Assembly: GCF_900103125.1 (NCBI RefSeq)
Contig: NZ_FNJV01000004.1
Location: forward strand, 248,001 to 312,000
DNA: 64,000 bases
Reading direction: 5' to 3'
DNA from: Mucilaginibacter sp. OK268
Lineage (GTDB): Bacteria; Bacteroidota; Bacteroidia; Sphingobacteriales; Sphingobacteriaceae
In this document: positions 44,241-51,846 of the stretch, in pieces
How positions within the stretch are numbered: position 1 is the first letter of the stretch
Layout: every line of letters begins with the position of its first letter
The notes under the pieces: model-generated
The model's database searches: none
Seen by the model: the letters and a program-made list of their open reading frames with translations, nothing else
Told to the model about the DNA's origin: nothing
Made by a program: the position numbers and the translations under genes

Positions 44241-44864
44241 ATGTTGCCATCGCGCCAGAATGATACTTTAAGTAGAATGTTTTACCGCTTTATGCGCTGG
44301 TGGATGGGCCGTAATTTTAAAGAGATCAACCTACAGCCATTTGAACCACGCCCGGGGCATTCTATTCTGCTGCTCACCAATCACTTTAGCTGGTGGGACG
44401 GCTTTTTCGCCAACTACGCCGCCTTTAACAACTTAAAGCGCCGCCTTTATATCATGATGCAGCATGATCATTTTTTAAAACACTGGTATTTTAAATACCT
44501 GGGGGCTTTTTCCATGAAAAAAGGCTCGCGCGAAATGCTGGAGTCATTAACCTATTCGGCTGGTTTGCTGAACAACCCCGAAAACCTGGTCACTATATTT
44601 CCGCAGGGGGCGCTTTACTCCAATCATGAAACGTACATCCATGTTGAAAATGGTATTGAGCGATTGATTAAACAGATCAAGGGCCCCTGCCAGATAGTTT
44701 ACCAATGTACGCTGATCGATTATTTTGAAGGTCTGAAACCACGGGCCTACATGCATCATTTTGACTGCGGCGTTGCGGGCGAGGTGCCCTTTGAAGAGCT
44801 GAAACAACACATCAACGATTTTCATCAGCAGGCCTTAAAAAAACAGGCTAATATGGAGCACTGA
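44241..44864 (+). CDS. PlsC-family lysophospholipid-type acyltransferase, copy 1
   Basis: 207 residues. Acyltransferase block I N-H-F-S-W-W-D (NHxxxxD, residues about 52-58), block II-like GAFSMKKGSREM, and block III IFPQGALYSN. It has the size of a bare catalytic domain with no TM anchor, so probably peripheral at the inner membrane. 3 bp after the hydrolase. The second copy follows 28 bp later with the same layout. In the context of a GT2 and CruF it could acylate a glycosylated carotenoid, as CruD-type acyltransferases do, or be a lipid acyltransferase. Confidence 0.85.
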   Translation: MLPSRQNDTLSRMFYRFMRWWMGRNFKEINLQPFEPRPGHSILLLTNHFSWWDGFFANYAAFNNLKRRLYIMMQHDHFLKHWYFKYLGAFSMKKGSREMLESLTYSAGLLNNPENLVTIFPQGALYSNHETYIHVENGIERLIKQIKGPCQIVYQCTLIDYFEGLKPRAYMHHFDCGVAGEVPFEELKQHINDFHQQALKKQANMEH

Positions 44865-44892
44865 TAGCTGTTATTAGTTAACTTGCGATAGC

Positions 44893-45519
44893 ATGCTGTA
44901 CGATAAAAAGAACTTTTTTATTAATCGCTTTATGCACTACTATATCAGGTGGATAGTTGGCAGGCATTTTTATAATTTATCGTTTAACAGTATTGAAACC
45001 GATCCTCAAAGATCAATCCTGCTCATCAGCAACCACTTTAGTTTTTGGGACGGATTGATATTATACTGTGTTAATGATAGACTGTTAAAAAAGAAACTTC
45101 ACGTGATGATGCTGGAAGATACGGCCCGTAAAGCACCGGCGTTAAGATATGCAGGCGCCTTTTCGGTCAATAAAAATTCCAGGGATGTGTTACAGTCACT
45201 AAACTATGCCGCCCAACTGCTTGATGATCCGCAAAACCTGGTATTGATATTTCCGCAGGGAAAACTTTATTCGAATTTTGTCGACAAGGTATATTTTGAA
45301 AAGGGGATCTGGCGGATAATAGAACAGGCCCGGGATAATTTCAGGCTTGTATTTTCGGCAACATTTATTCAGTACTTAAAACATAAAAAGCCAACGGCCA
45401 CCGTTTACTTAAAAAGCATCGATGGAAATTCGGCTTATAAAAGTATAGATGAGCTTGCGAAGGCTTATCAGCAGCATTACGATTTATCAAAACAAAGTGA
45501 AACCGAAATAATATTATAA
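44893..45519 (+). CDS. PlsC-family acyltransferase, copy 2
   Basis: 208 residues, a diverged tandem copy of the previous gene: same opening (FFINRFMHYYIRWIVGRHFYN), NHFSFWDG as block I, GAFSVNKNSRDV, and IFPQGKLYSN. All catalytic residues are kept. The stop is 2 bp before the GTG start of the next gene, so translation is coupled. Its divergence from copy 1 suggests separate acyl or acceptor specificity rather than recent amplification. Confidence 0.85.
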   Translation: MLYDKKNFFINRFMHYYIRWIVGRHFYNLSFNSIETDPQRSILLISNHFSFWDGLILYCVNDRLLKKKLHVMMLEDTARKAPALRYAGAFSVNKNSRDVLQSLNYAAQLLDDPQNLVLIFPQGKLYSNFVDKVYFEKGIWRIIEQARDNFRLVFSATFIQYLKHKKPTATVYLKSIDGNSAYKSIDELAKAYQQHYDLSKQSETEIIL

Positions 45520-45521
45520 AA

Positions 45522-46610
45522 GTGATCATTGCCATATCAATAACCCTCTTTTTTATTGTTCTGCGTTTTACAGTAACCCTGTTTAATTTTATATCCAACC
45601 CTAAATTGCACCGGGTAGCTAAGGCCTATCAGGACAAAGTATCCATCCTCATCCCGGCCCGTAACGAAGCTGGGAATATCCTTTTGTTGTTACAATCTAT
45701 CCATCAGCAAGAGTATCAAAATTATGAGGTGATCATACTGGATGATGAATCAACCGATGATACTTATGCCGTTTGTTCGACTTTTGCTGAAAATCACCCG
45801 CATTTCCGGGTGATAAAAGGCGGCAAATTACCCGATGGCTGGATAGGTAAAAATCACGCCTGCTACCAACTGGCCCAGCAGGCTGATGGTAAGTATTTGC
45901 TTTTTCTGGATGCTGATGAAGAGGTAAAAGATGGTTTGATCAATAGCGCGGTGCACCGGATGCACCTGCACCAGTTGGGCTTGCTGAGCCTGTTCACTAA
46001 CCAACAAATGGAAACTCCAGGCGAAAGGGCCGTTGTACCGCTCATGCACTTTATACTGCTAAACTTATTGCCTGTACGCTTGATATACCTGGTGAAAAAT
46101 GCATCGGTAGCGGCAGCAAGCGGGCAGTTTATGCTGTTTGATGCCTTTACTTATCACAAACATCAATGGCACAAAGCGGTAAAAAATAAAGTAGTGGAGG
46201 ATGTAGAGATCATGCGGTTGATTAAAGCCAACACTTATAATGGCGAATCGCTGCTGGCCAATGGCATGATCAGCTGCCGTATGTACAAAAGCTATAACGA
46301 GGCCATAAACGGATTTAGTAAAAACTTCCTGGCGGCTTTTAATTACAGCATTATCGGCTTTTTAATCTACATTGTGCTCATTATCGGTGGACCGATGATC
46401 GTGATCATGACCTTAAATTTACCTCTGTTGTTCTTTATGCTGGGACTAATTGCGTTGAGCCGTATCATGATCTCGTTGTTATCAGATCAGAGCCCGGTGA
46501 GCAACATTATCATGCACCCTGTACAAATGTTCAATATGCTGATCATCGCGGCTCTATCCATACAAAAGTATCTCACCAAAACCACGGTATGGAAAGGGCG
46601 CAGGATTTGA
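45522..46610 (+). CDS. Family 2 glycosyltransferase, membrane-bound, GTG start
   Basis: 362 residues, starting at a GTG, 2 bp after the previous stop. One N-terminal helix, then a GT-A domain: VSILIPARNEAGNI, ILDDESTDDT, LLFLDADEEV (DxD-like), and EDVEIMRLI where other GT2 enzymes have the ED/QxxRW region. Two or three C-terminal helices (about 285-345). The build resembles carotenoid glycosyltransferases of CruC/CrtQ type, and the next gene is CruF, so glycosylation of a 1'-hydroxylated carotenoid is plausible. Glycolipid synthesis is the main alternative. Confidence 0.82.
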   Translation: MIIAISITLFFIVLRFTVTLFNFISNPKLHRVAKAYQDKVSILIPARNEAGNILLLLQSIHQQEYQNYEVIILDDESTDDTYAVCSTFAENHPHFRVIKGGKLPDGWIGKNHACYQLAQQADGKYLLFLDADEEVKDGLINSAVHRMHLHQLGLLSLFTNQQMETPGERAVVPLMHFILLNLLPVRLIYLVKNASVAAASGQFMLFDAFTYHKHQWHKAVKNKVVEDVEIMRLIKANTYNGESLLANGMISCRMYKSYNEAINGFSKNFLAAFNYSIIGFLIYIVLIIGGPMIVIMTLNLPLLFFMLGLIALSRIMISLLSDQSPVSNIIMHPVQMFNMLIIAALSIQKYLTKTTVWKGRRI

Positions 46611-46624
46611 AAAATCCATTGAAC

Positions 46625-47263
46625 ATGATCGCTACAAGATCGCAGCGTGTATCCATTATCATCATTATATTATTTCATGTGGTTGGCTTGGTAGGATGCT
46701 CCCTGCCGGCAACCGATGTGTTATTTTTAAAACTGGTGCCCTGGCATTTACTACTGATGACGATCGTCATTATATACAATCATCATCAATTGGATGGCCG
46801 CTTTTTTCTTTTTGCCCTGCTTGTTTTTGTTATTGGTTTTATGGCAGAACTAATAGGCGTGCATACCGGTTGGTTATTTGGCAACTATGCTTATGGCGAA
46901 ACACTGGGCATCCAATTGTTCCGGATACCGCTGATGATTGGTGTAAATTGGTTTTTGCTGATCTACTCCACCGGGGTATTGCTGCAAAGAAGCCGCATTA
47001 AAAACAAGGCTATAAGAATACTAACAGGTGCCATTATCCTGGTATTGTTGGATATATTGATAGAGCCCATGGCCATTCATTTTGATTACTGGCACTGGGC
47101 AAATAGCCATATCCCCCTAAAAAATTATGTTTGCTGGTTTGGGTTGAGCGCATTGTTGCTCTTTGTTTTTGATCAATTTAAGTTTAAGCTGCAAAGTATA
47201 GTGGCCCCCGCGCTTCTGATCATGCAGTTTTTGTTTTTTATGGGCTTGGGGATATTGAACTGA
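46625..47263 (+). CDS. CruF-like carotenoid 1',2'-hydratase (membrane protein)
   Basis: 212 residues from ATG 46625 (15 bp after the previous stop); an earlier in-frame ATG at 46589 overlaps the glycosyltransferase by 22 bp and is less typical. Multi-pass membrane protein (about six or seven helices) of the Caroten_synth/DUF422 family: ELIGVHTGWLFGNYAYGETLG, RIPLMIGVNWFLLIY, LDILIEPMAIHFDYWHW and the PLKNYVCWF segment. Members hydrate the C1',2' double bond of psi end-groups. Last gene of the tight operon that starts at 43428. Confidence 0.85.
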   Translation: MIATRSQRVSIIIIILFHVVGLVGCSLPATDVLFLKLVPWHLLLMTIVIIYNHHQLDGRFFLFALLVFVIGFMAELIGVHTGWLFGNYAYGETLGIQLFRIPLMIGVNWFLLIYSTGVLLQRSRIKNKAIRILTGAIILVLLDILIEPMAIHFDYWHWANSHIPLKNYVCWFGLSALLLFVFDQFKFKLQSIVAPALLIMQFLFFMGLGILN

Positions 47264-47291
47264 GGTGCCCACCCCCCTGCTACACACTCTG

Positions 47292-47392
47292 GCGCAAGTC
47301 TTGTGTCGTGGGATTGTGGGGGCTGACTTGTGACATTACCATGCTCATAAACACAAGTCATCAACCCACCAGCAACCGCACAAGACTTGCGC
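47292..47392. repeat. Nested palindrome, CACAAGACTTGCGC repeat
   Basis: Outer arms GCGCAAGTCTTGTG (47292-47305) and CACAAGACTTGCGC (47379-47392) are perfect complements. Inner arms GACTTGTG (47325-47332) and CACAAGTC (47352-47359) also pair. A degenerate relative is at 29595-29703. Confidence 0.75.
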
Positions 47393-47464
47393 TAAAGAAA
47401 GCAATAACAATGCATTAAGCTAAGCGTTATTATAAAAACATTACCATCAACGTTTTTTTTGCTG

Positions 47465-47472
47465 TAAATTTG
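47465..47472 (+). promoter_or_regulatory. Candidate -7 box of ispH
   Basis: TAAATTTG, a full TAnnTTTG match, 7 bp before the ATG; the -33 element is not clear. Confidence 0.4.
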
Positions 47473-47479
47473 CAACACC

Positions 47480-48331
47480 ATGGGAGAGTATCAGTTAAAG
47501 GTTACTATTGATCAGGATTCGGGCTTTTGTTTCGGGGTGGTTTATGCTATTGATATGGCCGAAGAAATACTGGCCGAGGATGGCTACCTGTATTGCCTGG
47601 GCGATATTGTGCATAACGACGAAGAAGTGGAACGACTGAAAGCGCTGGGCTTGCGGATTATTGAACATAGCGAGCTGGCAAACCTGCGTAACGAAAAAGT
47701 GCTGATCCGCGCACATGGTGAGGCCCCTGATACTTACCGCACCGCTTTAGAGAATAATATTACGCTGATAGATGCCTCCTGCCCGGTGGTTTTAAAACTG
47801 CAAAACCGCATCAAGACCTCGTACGATGCTAATGAGAAGATCCTGATTTTTGGTAAACACGGTCATGCCGAGGTTATTGGCCTGGAAGGACAAACCAACA
47901 ACGAGGCCCTTGTTTTCCAGGATATTGCCGAGCTGGACAATGTAGAGCTTCCGCAAAACATTACGCTGTACACTCAGACCACCAAAAGCATGGAGAAGTT
48001 TTATGGTATAAAGGATGAACTGATATCCCGTGGATACAACCTTAAAGCAAACGATACTATTTGTCGCCAGGTATCCAACCGGGATAAGGATCTGCCCAAA
48101 TTTGCGCGCCAATTTGATAAGGTCGTTTTTGTATCTGGTCGCAAATCGTCAAACGGAAAGGTGTTGTTTGAAGTATGCCGCAAGCATAATCCCAATACCT
48201 ACTTTATATCATCAGCAAGCGAGCTGGATAAGACTACCTTTTCACCAAATGATACCATTGGTATAGCCGGCGCCACATCAACCCCTATGTGGCTGATGCA
48301 GGACGTAAAGGCCGCGCTTGAACAATTTTAA
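47480..48331 (+). CDS. ispH: 4-hydroxy-3-methylbut-2-enyl diphosphate reductase
   Basis: 283 residues. The three cysteines that bind the [4Fe-4S] cluster are C17 (GFCFGV), C101 (DASCPVV) and C195 (NDTICRQ); substrate histidines are in VHN (H45), RAHGE (H79) and KHGHAE. It is the last step of the MEP pathway, giving IPP and DMAPP. Placed between CruF and CrtW genes, it supplies isoprenoid precursor for carotenoids, a sensible but not obligatory link. A 7-bp hairpin follows the stop. Confidence 0.97.
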   Translation: MGEYQLKVTIDQDSGFCFGVVYAIDMAEEILAEDGYLYCLGDIVHNDEEVERLKALGLRIIEHSELANLRNEKVLIRAHGEAPDTYRTALENNITLIDASCPVVLKLQNRIKTSYDANEKILIFGKHGHAEVIGLEGQTNNEALVFQDIAELDNVELPQNITLYTQTTKSMEKFYGIKDELISRGYNLKANDTICRQVSNRDKDLPKFARQFDKVVFVSGRKSSNGKVLFEVCRKHNPNTYFISSASELDKTTFSPNDTIGIAGATSTPMWLMQDVKAALEQF

Positions 48332-48350
48332 CAGCACGCTTTTTGCTGTT
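48330..48350 (+). terminator. Small hairpin between ispH and crtW-like gene
   Basis: AACAGCA (48330-48336) pairs with TGCTGTT (48344-48350), loop with four T. Weak; could attenuate rather than end the transcript. Confidence 0.35.
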
Positions 48351-48352
48351 GT

Positions 48353-49060
48353 ATGAGCATCATGCCAAAAAGCCCATCAAATACAGGTTTATTTATTGCC
48401 ATGCTGGTTATGGGCAGCTGGGCGGTCAGCATTGTTTTATTAATGCGCTGGCATTTCAGCTTTGCTAATCCTTTGGTTTATTTATTGATGCTGGTTCAAA
48501 TGCACCTGTATACGGGTTTATTCATCACCGCGCACGATGCCATGCACGGTACCGTATCATCCAACCGTACATTGAATAACATTACCGGGTACATCTGTAC
48601 TCTTTTATATGCCTCGTTCTGGTATCCAAAACTATACACCAAACACCACGAGCACCATAACCACGTACATACTGCCAGCGACCCAGATTATCATGAAGGG
48701 AGTTTCTGGAGCTGGTATGTAAGATTTATTCGCAATTATCTTTCGATATGGCAAATTGTGGTGATGGCTGTTTTGTTCAATATTTTAAAAATTTGGATCC
48801 CCCAACCCAACCTGATTATGTTTTGGGTGGTACCCTCGCTGTTAAGCACGCTACAGTTATTTTATTTTGGTACTTATCAGCCCCATAAAGGCGAGCATGA
48901 TAACGCTTATTTTGCCAGGAGCCAGCGGCGGAACCATGTATTGGCCTTTTTGAGCTGTTATTTTTTCGGCTATCATTATGAACACCATGATTCGCCGGGG
49001 ATACCCTGGTGGAAATTGTGGAGAGCCTTGCCAGAGCCCGGAAGGGGGAGCATAAAATAA
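48353..49060 (+). CDS. crtW: Beta-carotene ketolase-like di-iron membrane oxygenase (CrtW type)
   Basis: 235 residues, about four helices. Histidine boxes of the fatty-acid-desaturase-like CrtW family: H61-D-A-M-H65, H98-H-E-H-H102 with TASDPDYHEG following, and H208-Y-E-H-H212 in FGYHYEHHDSPGIPWWKLW. FYFGTYQPH is also CrtW-like. It would introduce a 4-keto group on a beta-ionone ring. A distant fatty-acid hydroxylase/desaturase role cannot be excluded without alignment. 21 bp after ispH on the same strand, so probably one transcript. A start at the second Met (48362) is possible. Confidence 0.85.
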   Translation: MSIMPKSPSNTGLFIAMLVMGSWAVSIVLLMRWHFSFANPLVYLLMLVQMHLYTGLFITAHDAMHGTVSSNRTLNNITGYICTLLYASFWYPKLYTKHHEHHNHVHTASDPDYHEGSFWSWYVRFIRNYLSIWQIVVMAVLFNILKIWIPQPNLIMFWVVPSLLSTLQLFYFGTYQPHKGEHDNAYFARSQRRNHVLAFLSCYFFGYHYEHHDSPGIPWWKLWRALPEPGRGSIK

Positions 49061-49146
49061 CGTCATTGCGAGCGATAGCGTGGCAATCCCCGATAAGCAG
49101 AGCCGCTCTGTACTTTAGGGATTGCCACGCTGCGCTCGCAATGACG
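49061..49146. repeat. REP-doublet-like element, GTCATTGCGAG type, copy 1
   Basis: The left unit 49061-49090 is the complement of 49118-49146 apart from a small loop difference. ATTGC/GCAAT stems fold within each unit. The centre holds CAGAG/CTCTG. It starts on the base after the crtW-like stop. Confidence 0.8.
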
Positions 49147-49226
49147 CGCTTTGATAGGATGATTCCCCTACCAATCATTTATTTGTAATATATCCCCTCA
49201 AAATCTGTTAGGGGGCAATAATTTTA

Positions 49227-49234
49227 TATTTTTG
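49227..49234 (+). promoter_or_regulatory. Candidate -7 box of hemH
   Basis: TATTTTTG, full TAnnTTTG match, with TCTG (one off TTTG) at 49204-49207, 19-bp spacing; 14 bp before the ATG. Confidence 0.45.
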
Positions 49235-49248
49235 CGGCTGAAATAGTT

Positions 49249-50268
49249 ATGGGTAAAAAAGCAGTTTTATTAGTGAATTTAGGTACGCCTGATAGCCCTT
49301 CAACGGCGGATGTACGTACTTATCTGAATGAGTTTTTAATGGATCCGAGGGTAATTGATATCAACCCTATATCACGTACGCTGTTAGTACGTGGATTGAT
49401 AGCTCCGTTCAGGGCGCCAAAATCGGCTAAATTATACCAGGCCATTTGGGATAAGGAAACCGGTTCACCATTAATGCATTATAGCCTGCTGCAGCAAAAA
49501 GCCCTGCAACAACGCCTGGGCGATGAATACATTGTTGAACTGGCTATGCGTTACCAAAACCCTTCTATTGAATCGGCGCTGAACAGGCTTAAAGCCGCTT
49601 TGGTGGATGATATACAGGTTATCGCCCTGTTTCCACAATATGCGTCGGCTAGTACCGGTTCTGTTTATGATAAGGTGATGGAGCTGTTAATGCAATGGCC
49701 TACCAAACCTAATATATCCTTCGTGAACTCTTTTCATGATAACGAAGGCATGATTGCCACCTTTGCCGATAATGCTCAGAAATATAACCCGGAGAGCTAC
49801 GATCACGTGTTGTTCAGCTTTCATGGTTTGCCGCAAAGGCAACTGGTTAAAGCCGATCATACCCAGAAGCATTGTTTAAAATTGAGCGACTGCTGCCAAA
49901 CGCTCACCGATGCTAATAAAAACTGTTATTCGGCACAGTCGCACCATACCGCACAATTGATCGCCGAAAAACTGAATATTCCTAAAGATAAATATACCAT
50001 CTGCTTTCAATCACGCTTGGGTAACGACCCATGGGTACAGCCCTATACCAGCGAAATTGTAACCAAACTGGCTAAAGAAGGTAAGAAAAGCCTGCTGGTA
50101 TTTTGCCCCGCTTTTGTAGCCGATTGCCTGGAAACCGTTTACGAAGTAACTACCGAATACGGTGACGAGTTTAAAGCCCTCGGCGGCGAAAAAGTTCAGC
50201 TGGTTGAAAGTTTGAATGACTCGCCGATGTGGATAGATGCTTTGGAGAAAATGGTAAGGGAAAATTAA
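49249..50268 (+). CDS. hemH: Ferrochelatase
   Basis: 339 residues. It inserts Fe(II) into protoporphyrin IX, the last step of protoporphyrin-dependent haem synthesis. LLVNLGTPDSPSTADVRTYL at the N-terminus, ALFPQYASASTGSVYDKV, the catalytic His in LFSFHGLPQR, the YTICFQSRLGNDPWVQPYT segment and LLVFCPAFVADCLETVYEV are all standard. It contains several Cys in the DCCQTL stretch (about 208-225) that could bind an iron-sulfur cluster in some family members. It lies alone between two copies of the same REP-doublet element. Confidence 0.97.
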   Translation: MGKKAVLLVNLGTPDSPSTADVRTYLNEFLMDPRVIDINPISRTLLVRGLIAPFRAPKSAKLYQAIWDKETGSPLMHYSLLQQKALQQRLGDEYIVELAMRYQNPSIESALNRLKAALVDDIQVIALFPQYASASTGSVYDKVMELLMQWPTKPNISFVNSFHDNEGMIATFADNAQKYNPESYDHVLFSFHGLPQRQLVKADHTQKHCLKLSDCCQTLTDANKNCYSAQSHHTAQLIAEKLNIPKDKYTICFQSRLGNDPWVQPYTSEIVTKLAKEGKKSLLVFCPAFVADCLETVYEVTTEYGDEFKALGGEKVQLVESLNDSPMWIDALEKMVREN

Positions 50269-50287
50269 GAACAATATTTAACCATTA

Positions 50288-50364
50288 CGTCATTGCGCAG
50301 CAATCCCTAACTATACAGAGAGGCTCTGCCTATCGGGGATTGCCACGCTGCGCTCGCAATGACG
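50288..50364. repeat. REP-doublet-like element, GTCATTGCGAG type, copy 2
   Basis: The right unit 50335-50364 and the central AACTATACAGAG/GGCTCTGC stretch match copy 1 in reverse orientation. The left unit (50288-50307) has lost about ten bases. So hemH is framed by two copies. Confidence 0.8.
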
Positions 50365-50384
50365 TGTTTTATAAAAGGAATTCT

Positions 50385-51785
50385 TTACTCCCTCAACCCC
50401 TCAATTTCCTTCAAAGTCTTTGGCAGATACTTACCCAGCAAATGACTGCCGGTATCGGTAATCAAAAAATTATCTTCAATACGGATGCCGCCAAAATCAC
50501 GATAGGTGTTCAGTACATCGTAATTGATAAAATCGGCATACTTGTTTTCGGCTTTCCAGCGATCTATGAGCTCGGGGATGATGTAAATACCGGGTTCCAC
50601 GGTAAGTACGTAGCCCGCTTCCAGCTCGCGACCAAGGCGCAAGGATTTCAATCCGAACACTGTTTCTTTTTTCAGCGTATCTGTATAACCTACATATGGT
50701 TCGCCCAGATCTTCCATGTCATGCGTATCCATGCCCAGCATGTGGCCAAGTCCGCATTGGAAAAACATGGTATGCGCACCGGCCGCAACGGCTTCGGCCG
50801 CGTCGCCTTTCATCAGGTTAACCTGTTTTAATCCCTCTACCAATTTTTGGCAGGCCGCCAGGTGAATATCTTTATAGCGTGTACCTGGTTTTAGCAGACT
50901 GATGGCGTGATTCATCGAATTTAGCACCACCTCGTATAATTCTTTTTGTTTATTGGTAAAACTGCGCCCAACCGGGAAAGTGCGGGTAAGGTCGCCGCCA
51001 TAGTGCATGTCGTTTTCGGCGCCAATGTCACTCAATACCATGTTTCCATCCTGCAGGGTGTTGCCATAATAATGGGTATGCAGTGTTTGGCCATGTGTAG
51101 TGATAATGGCCGGATAACCCAGGCGACCGTTGGCTGCCGCTACTGCTTCGTTGGCTATGGCTACCAGCTCATATTCCTTAATACCGGGGCGGGTTGCTTT
51201 AATAACGGCCAGCTGCATATCTACGCTAATGGACACCGCTTTTTCCATCTCCTGGATCTCCAAAGGAGTTTTGATCACCCGCTGCGCGATCACCGCTTTA
51301 ATCAACTTAACGGATACATGATCCTGCACATCCTCCAGGCTTACGTTAAACCAGGTAGCCAGTTTCATGCGGTTTTCGGGGCGGTAAGGTGGTAAAATAT
51401 GTACTTTTCTGCCGGCTATCAGGGCCTTGTGTACATAGTGCAATATCTGATCAGATGGCTTTGTTTGGGTAACGCCAACCAGCCCCGCCATTTCGTGCAC
51501 GGTAGGCAGGGTGCCTGTCCAGATGATATCGTCAATGGTTAGTTCGTTGCCAAAAACTACTTCTTCGCCGGTATCGGTATCAATTATGGCAGCCAGGTTT
51601 TGCACATCGAGGCCGAAGTAGTAAAGAAAAGTACTGTCCTGACGGAAGGGGTAGCAATTATCCTTATAGTTCATGCTGCTATCCTCGTTACCTAATAACA
51701 GGATAATACCATCTTGCCCGATATTTTGCTTTAATACATTTCTTCTGTCGGTATAAACCTGTTTGTCAAAAAGCTGAAGTTTCAT
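50385..51785 (-). CDS. Xaa-Pro aminopeptidase (M24B, aminopeptidase P)
   Basis: 466 residues. N-terminal AMP_N domain (about 1-140) with the YRQDSTFLYYFGL segment, then the pita-bread metallo-domain. Metal ligands: the two Asp of SDIGAENDMHYGGDLTRTFP, His of GLGHMLGMDTHD, Glu of TVEPGIY and Glu of RIEDNF. It releases the N-terminal residue from X-Pro peptides, likely in the cytoplasm. No signal peptide. A -7 box reads on the minus strand at 51821-51828. Confidence 0.95.
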   Translation of the reverse strand: MKLQLFDKQVYTDRRNVLKQNIGQDGIILLLGNEDSSMNYKDNCYPFRQDSTFLYYFGLDVQNLAAIIDTDTGEEVVFGNELTIDDIIWTGTLPTVHEMAGLVGVTQTKPSDQILHYVHKALIAGRKVHILPPYRPENRMKLATWFNVSLEDVQDHVSVKLIKAVIAQRVIKTPLEIQEMEKAVSISVDMQLAVIKATRPGIKEYELVAIANEAVAAANGRLGYPAIITTHGQTLHTHYYGNTLQDGNMVLSDIGAENDMHYGGDLTRTFPVGRSFTNKQKELYEVVLNSMNHAISLLKPGTRYKDIHLAACQKLVEGLKQVNLMKGDAAEAVAAGAHTMFFQCGLGHMLGMDTHDMEDLGEPYVGYTDTLKKETVFGLKSLRLGRELEAGYVLTVEPGIYIIPELIDRWKAENKYADFINYDVLNTYRDFGGIRIEDNFLITDTGSHLLGKYLPKTLKEIEGLRE

Positions 51786-51820
51786 AGGTTATTATAATTT
51801 ATCAATATAGATTGGATGGT

Positions 51821-51828
51821 CAAATTTA
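51821..51828 (-). promoter_or_regulatory. Candidate -7 box of the aminopeptidase P gene
   Basis: It reads TAAATTTG on the minus strand, 35 bp before the ATG at 51785. No -33 element at the right spacing. Confidence 0.4.
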
Positions 51829-51846
51829 GCGAATCGTACGGCAAAA

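Noticed and set aside
48353..49060. Fatty acid desaturase instead of CrtW
   Set aside because: The HDAMHG, HHEHHNH and HYEHHDSPGIPWWKLW boxes fit CrtW better, though this was judged by eye.
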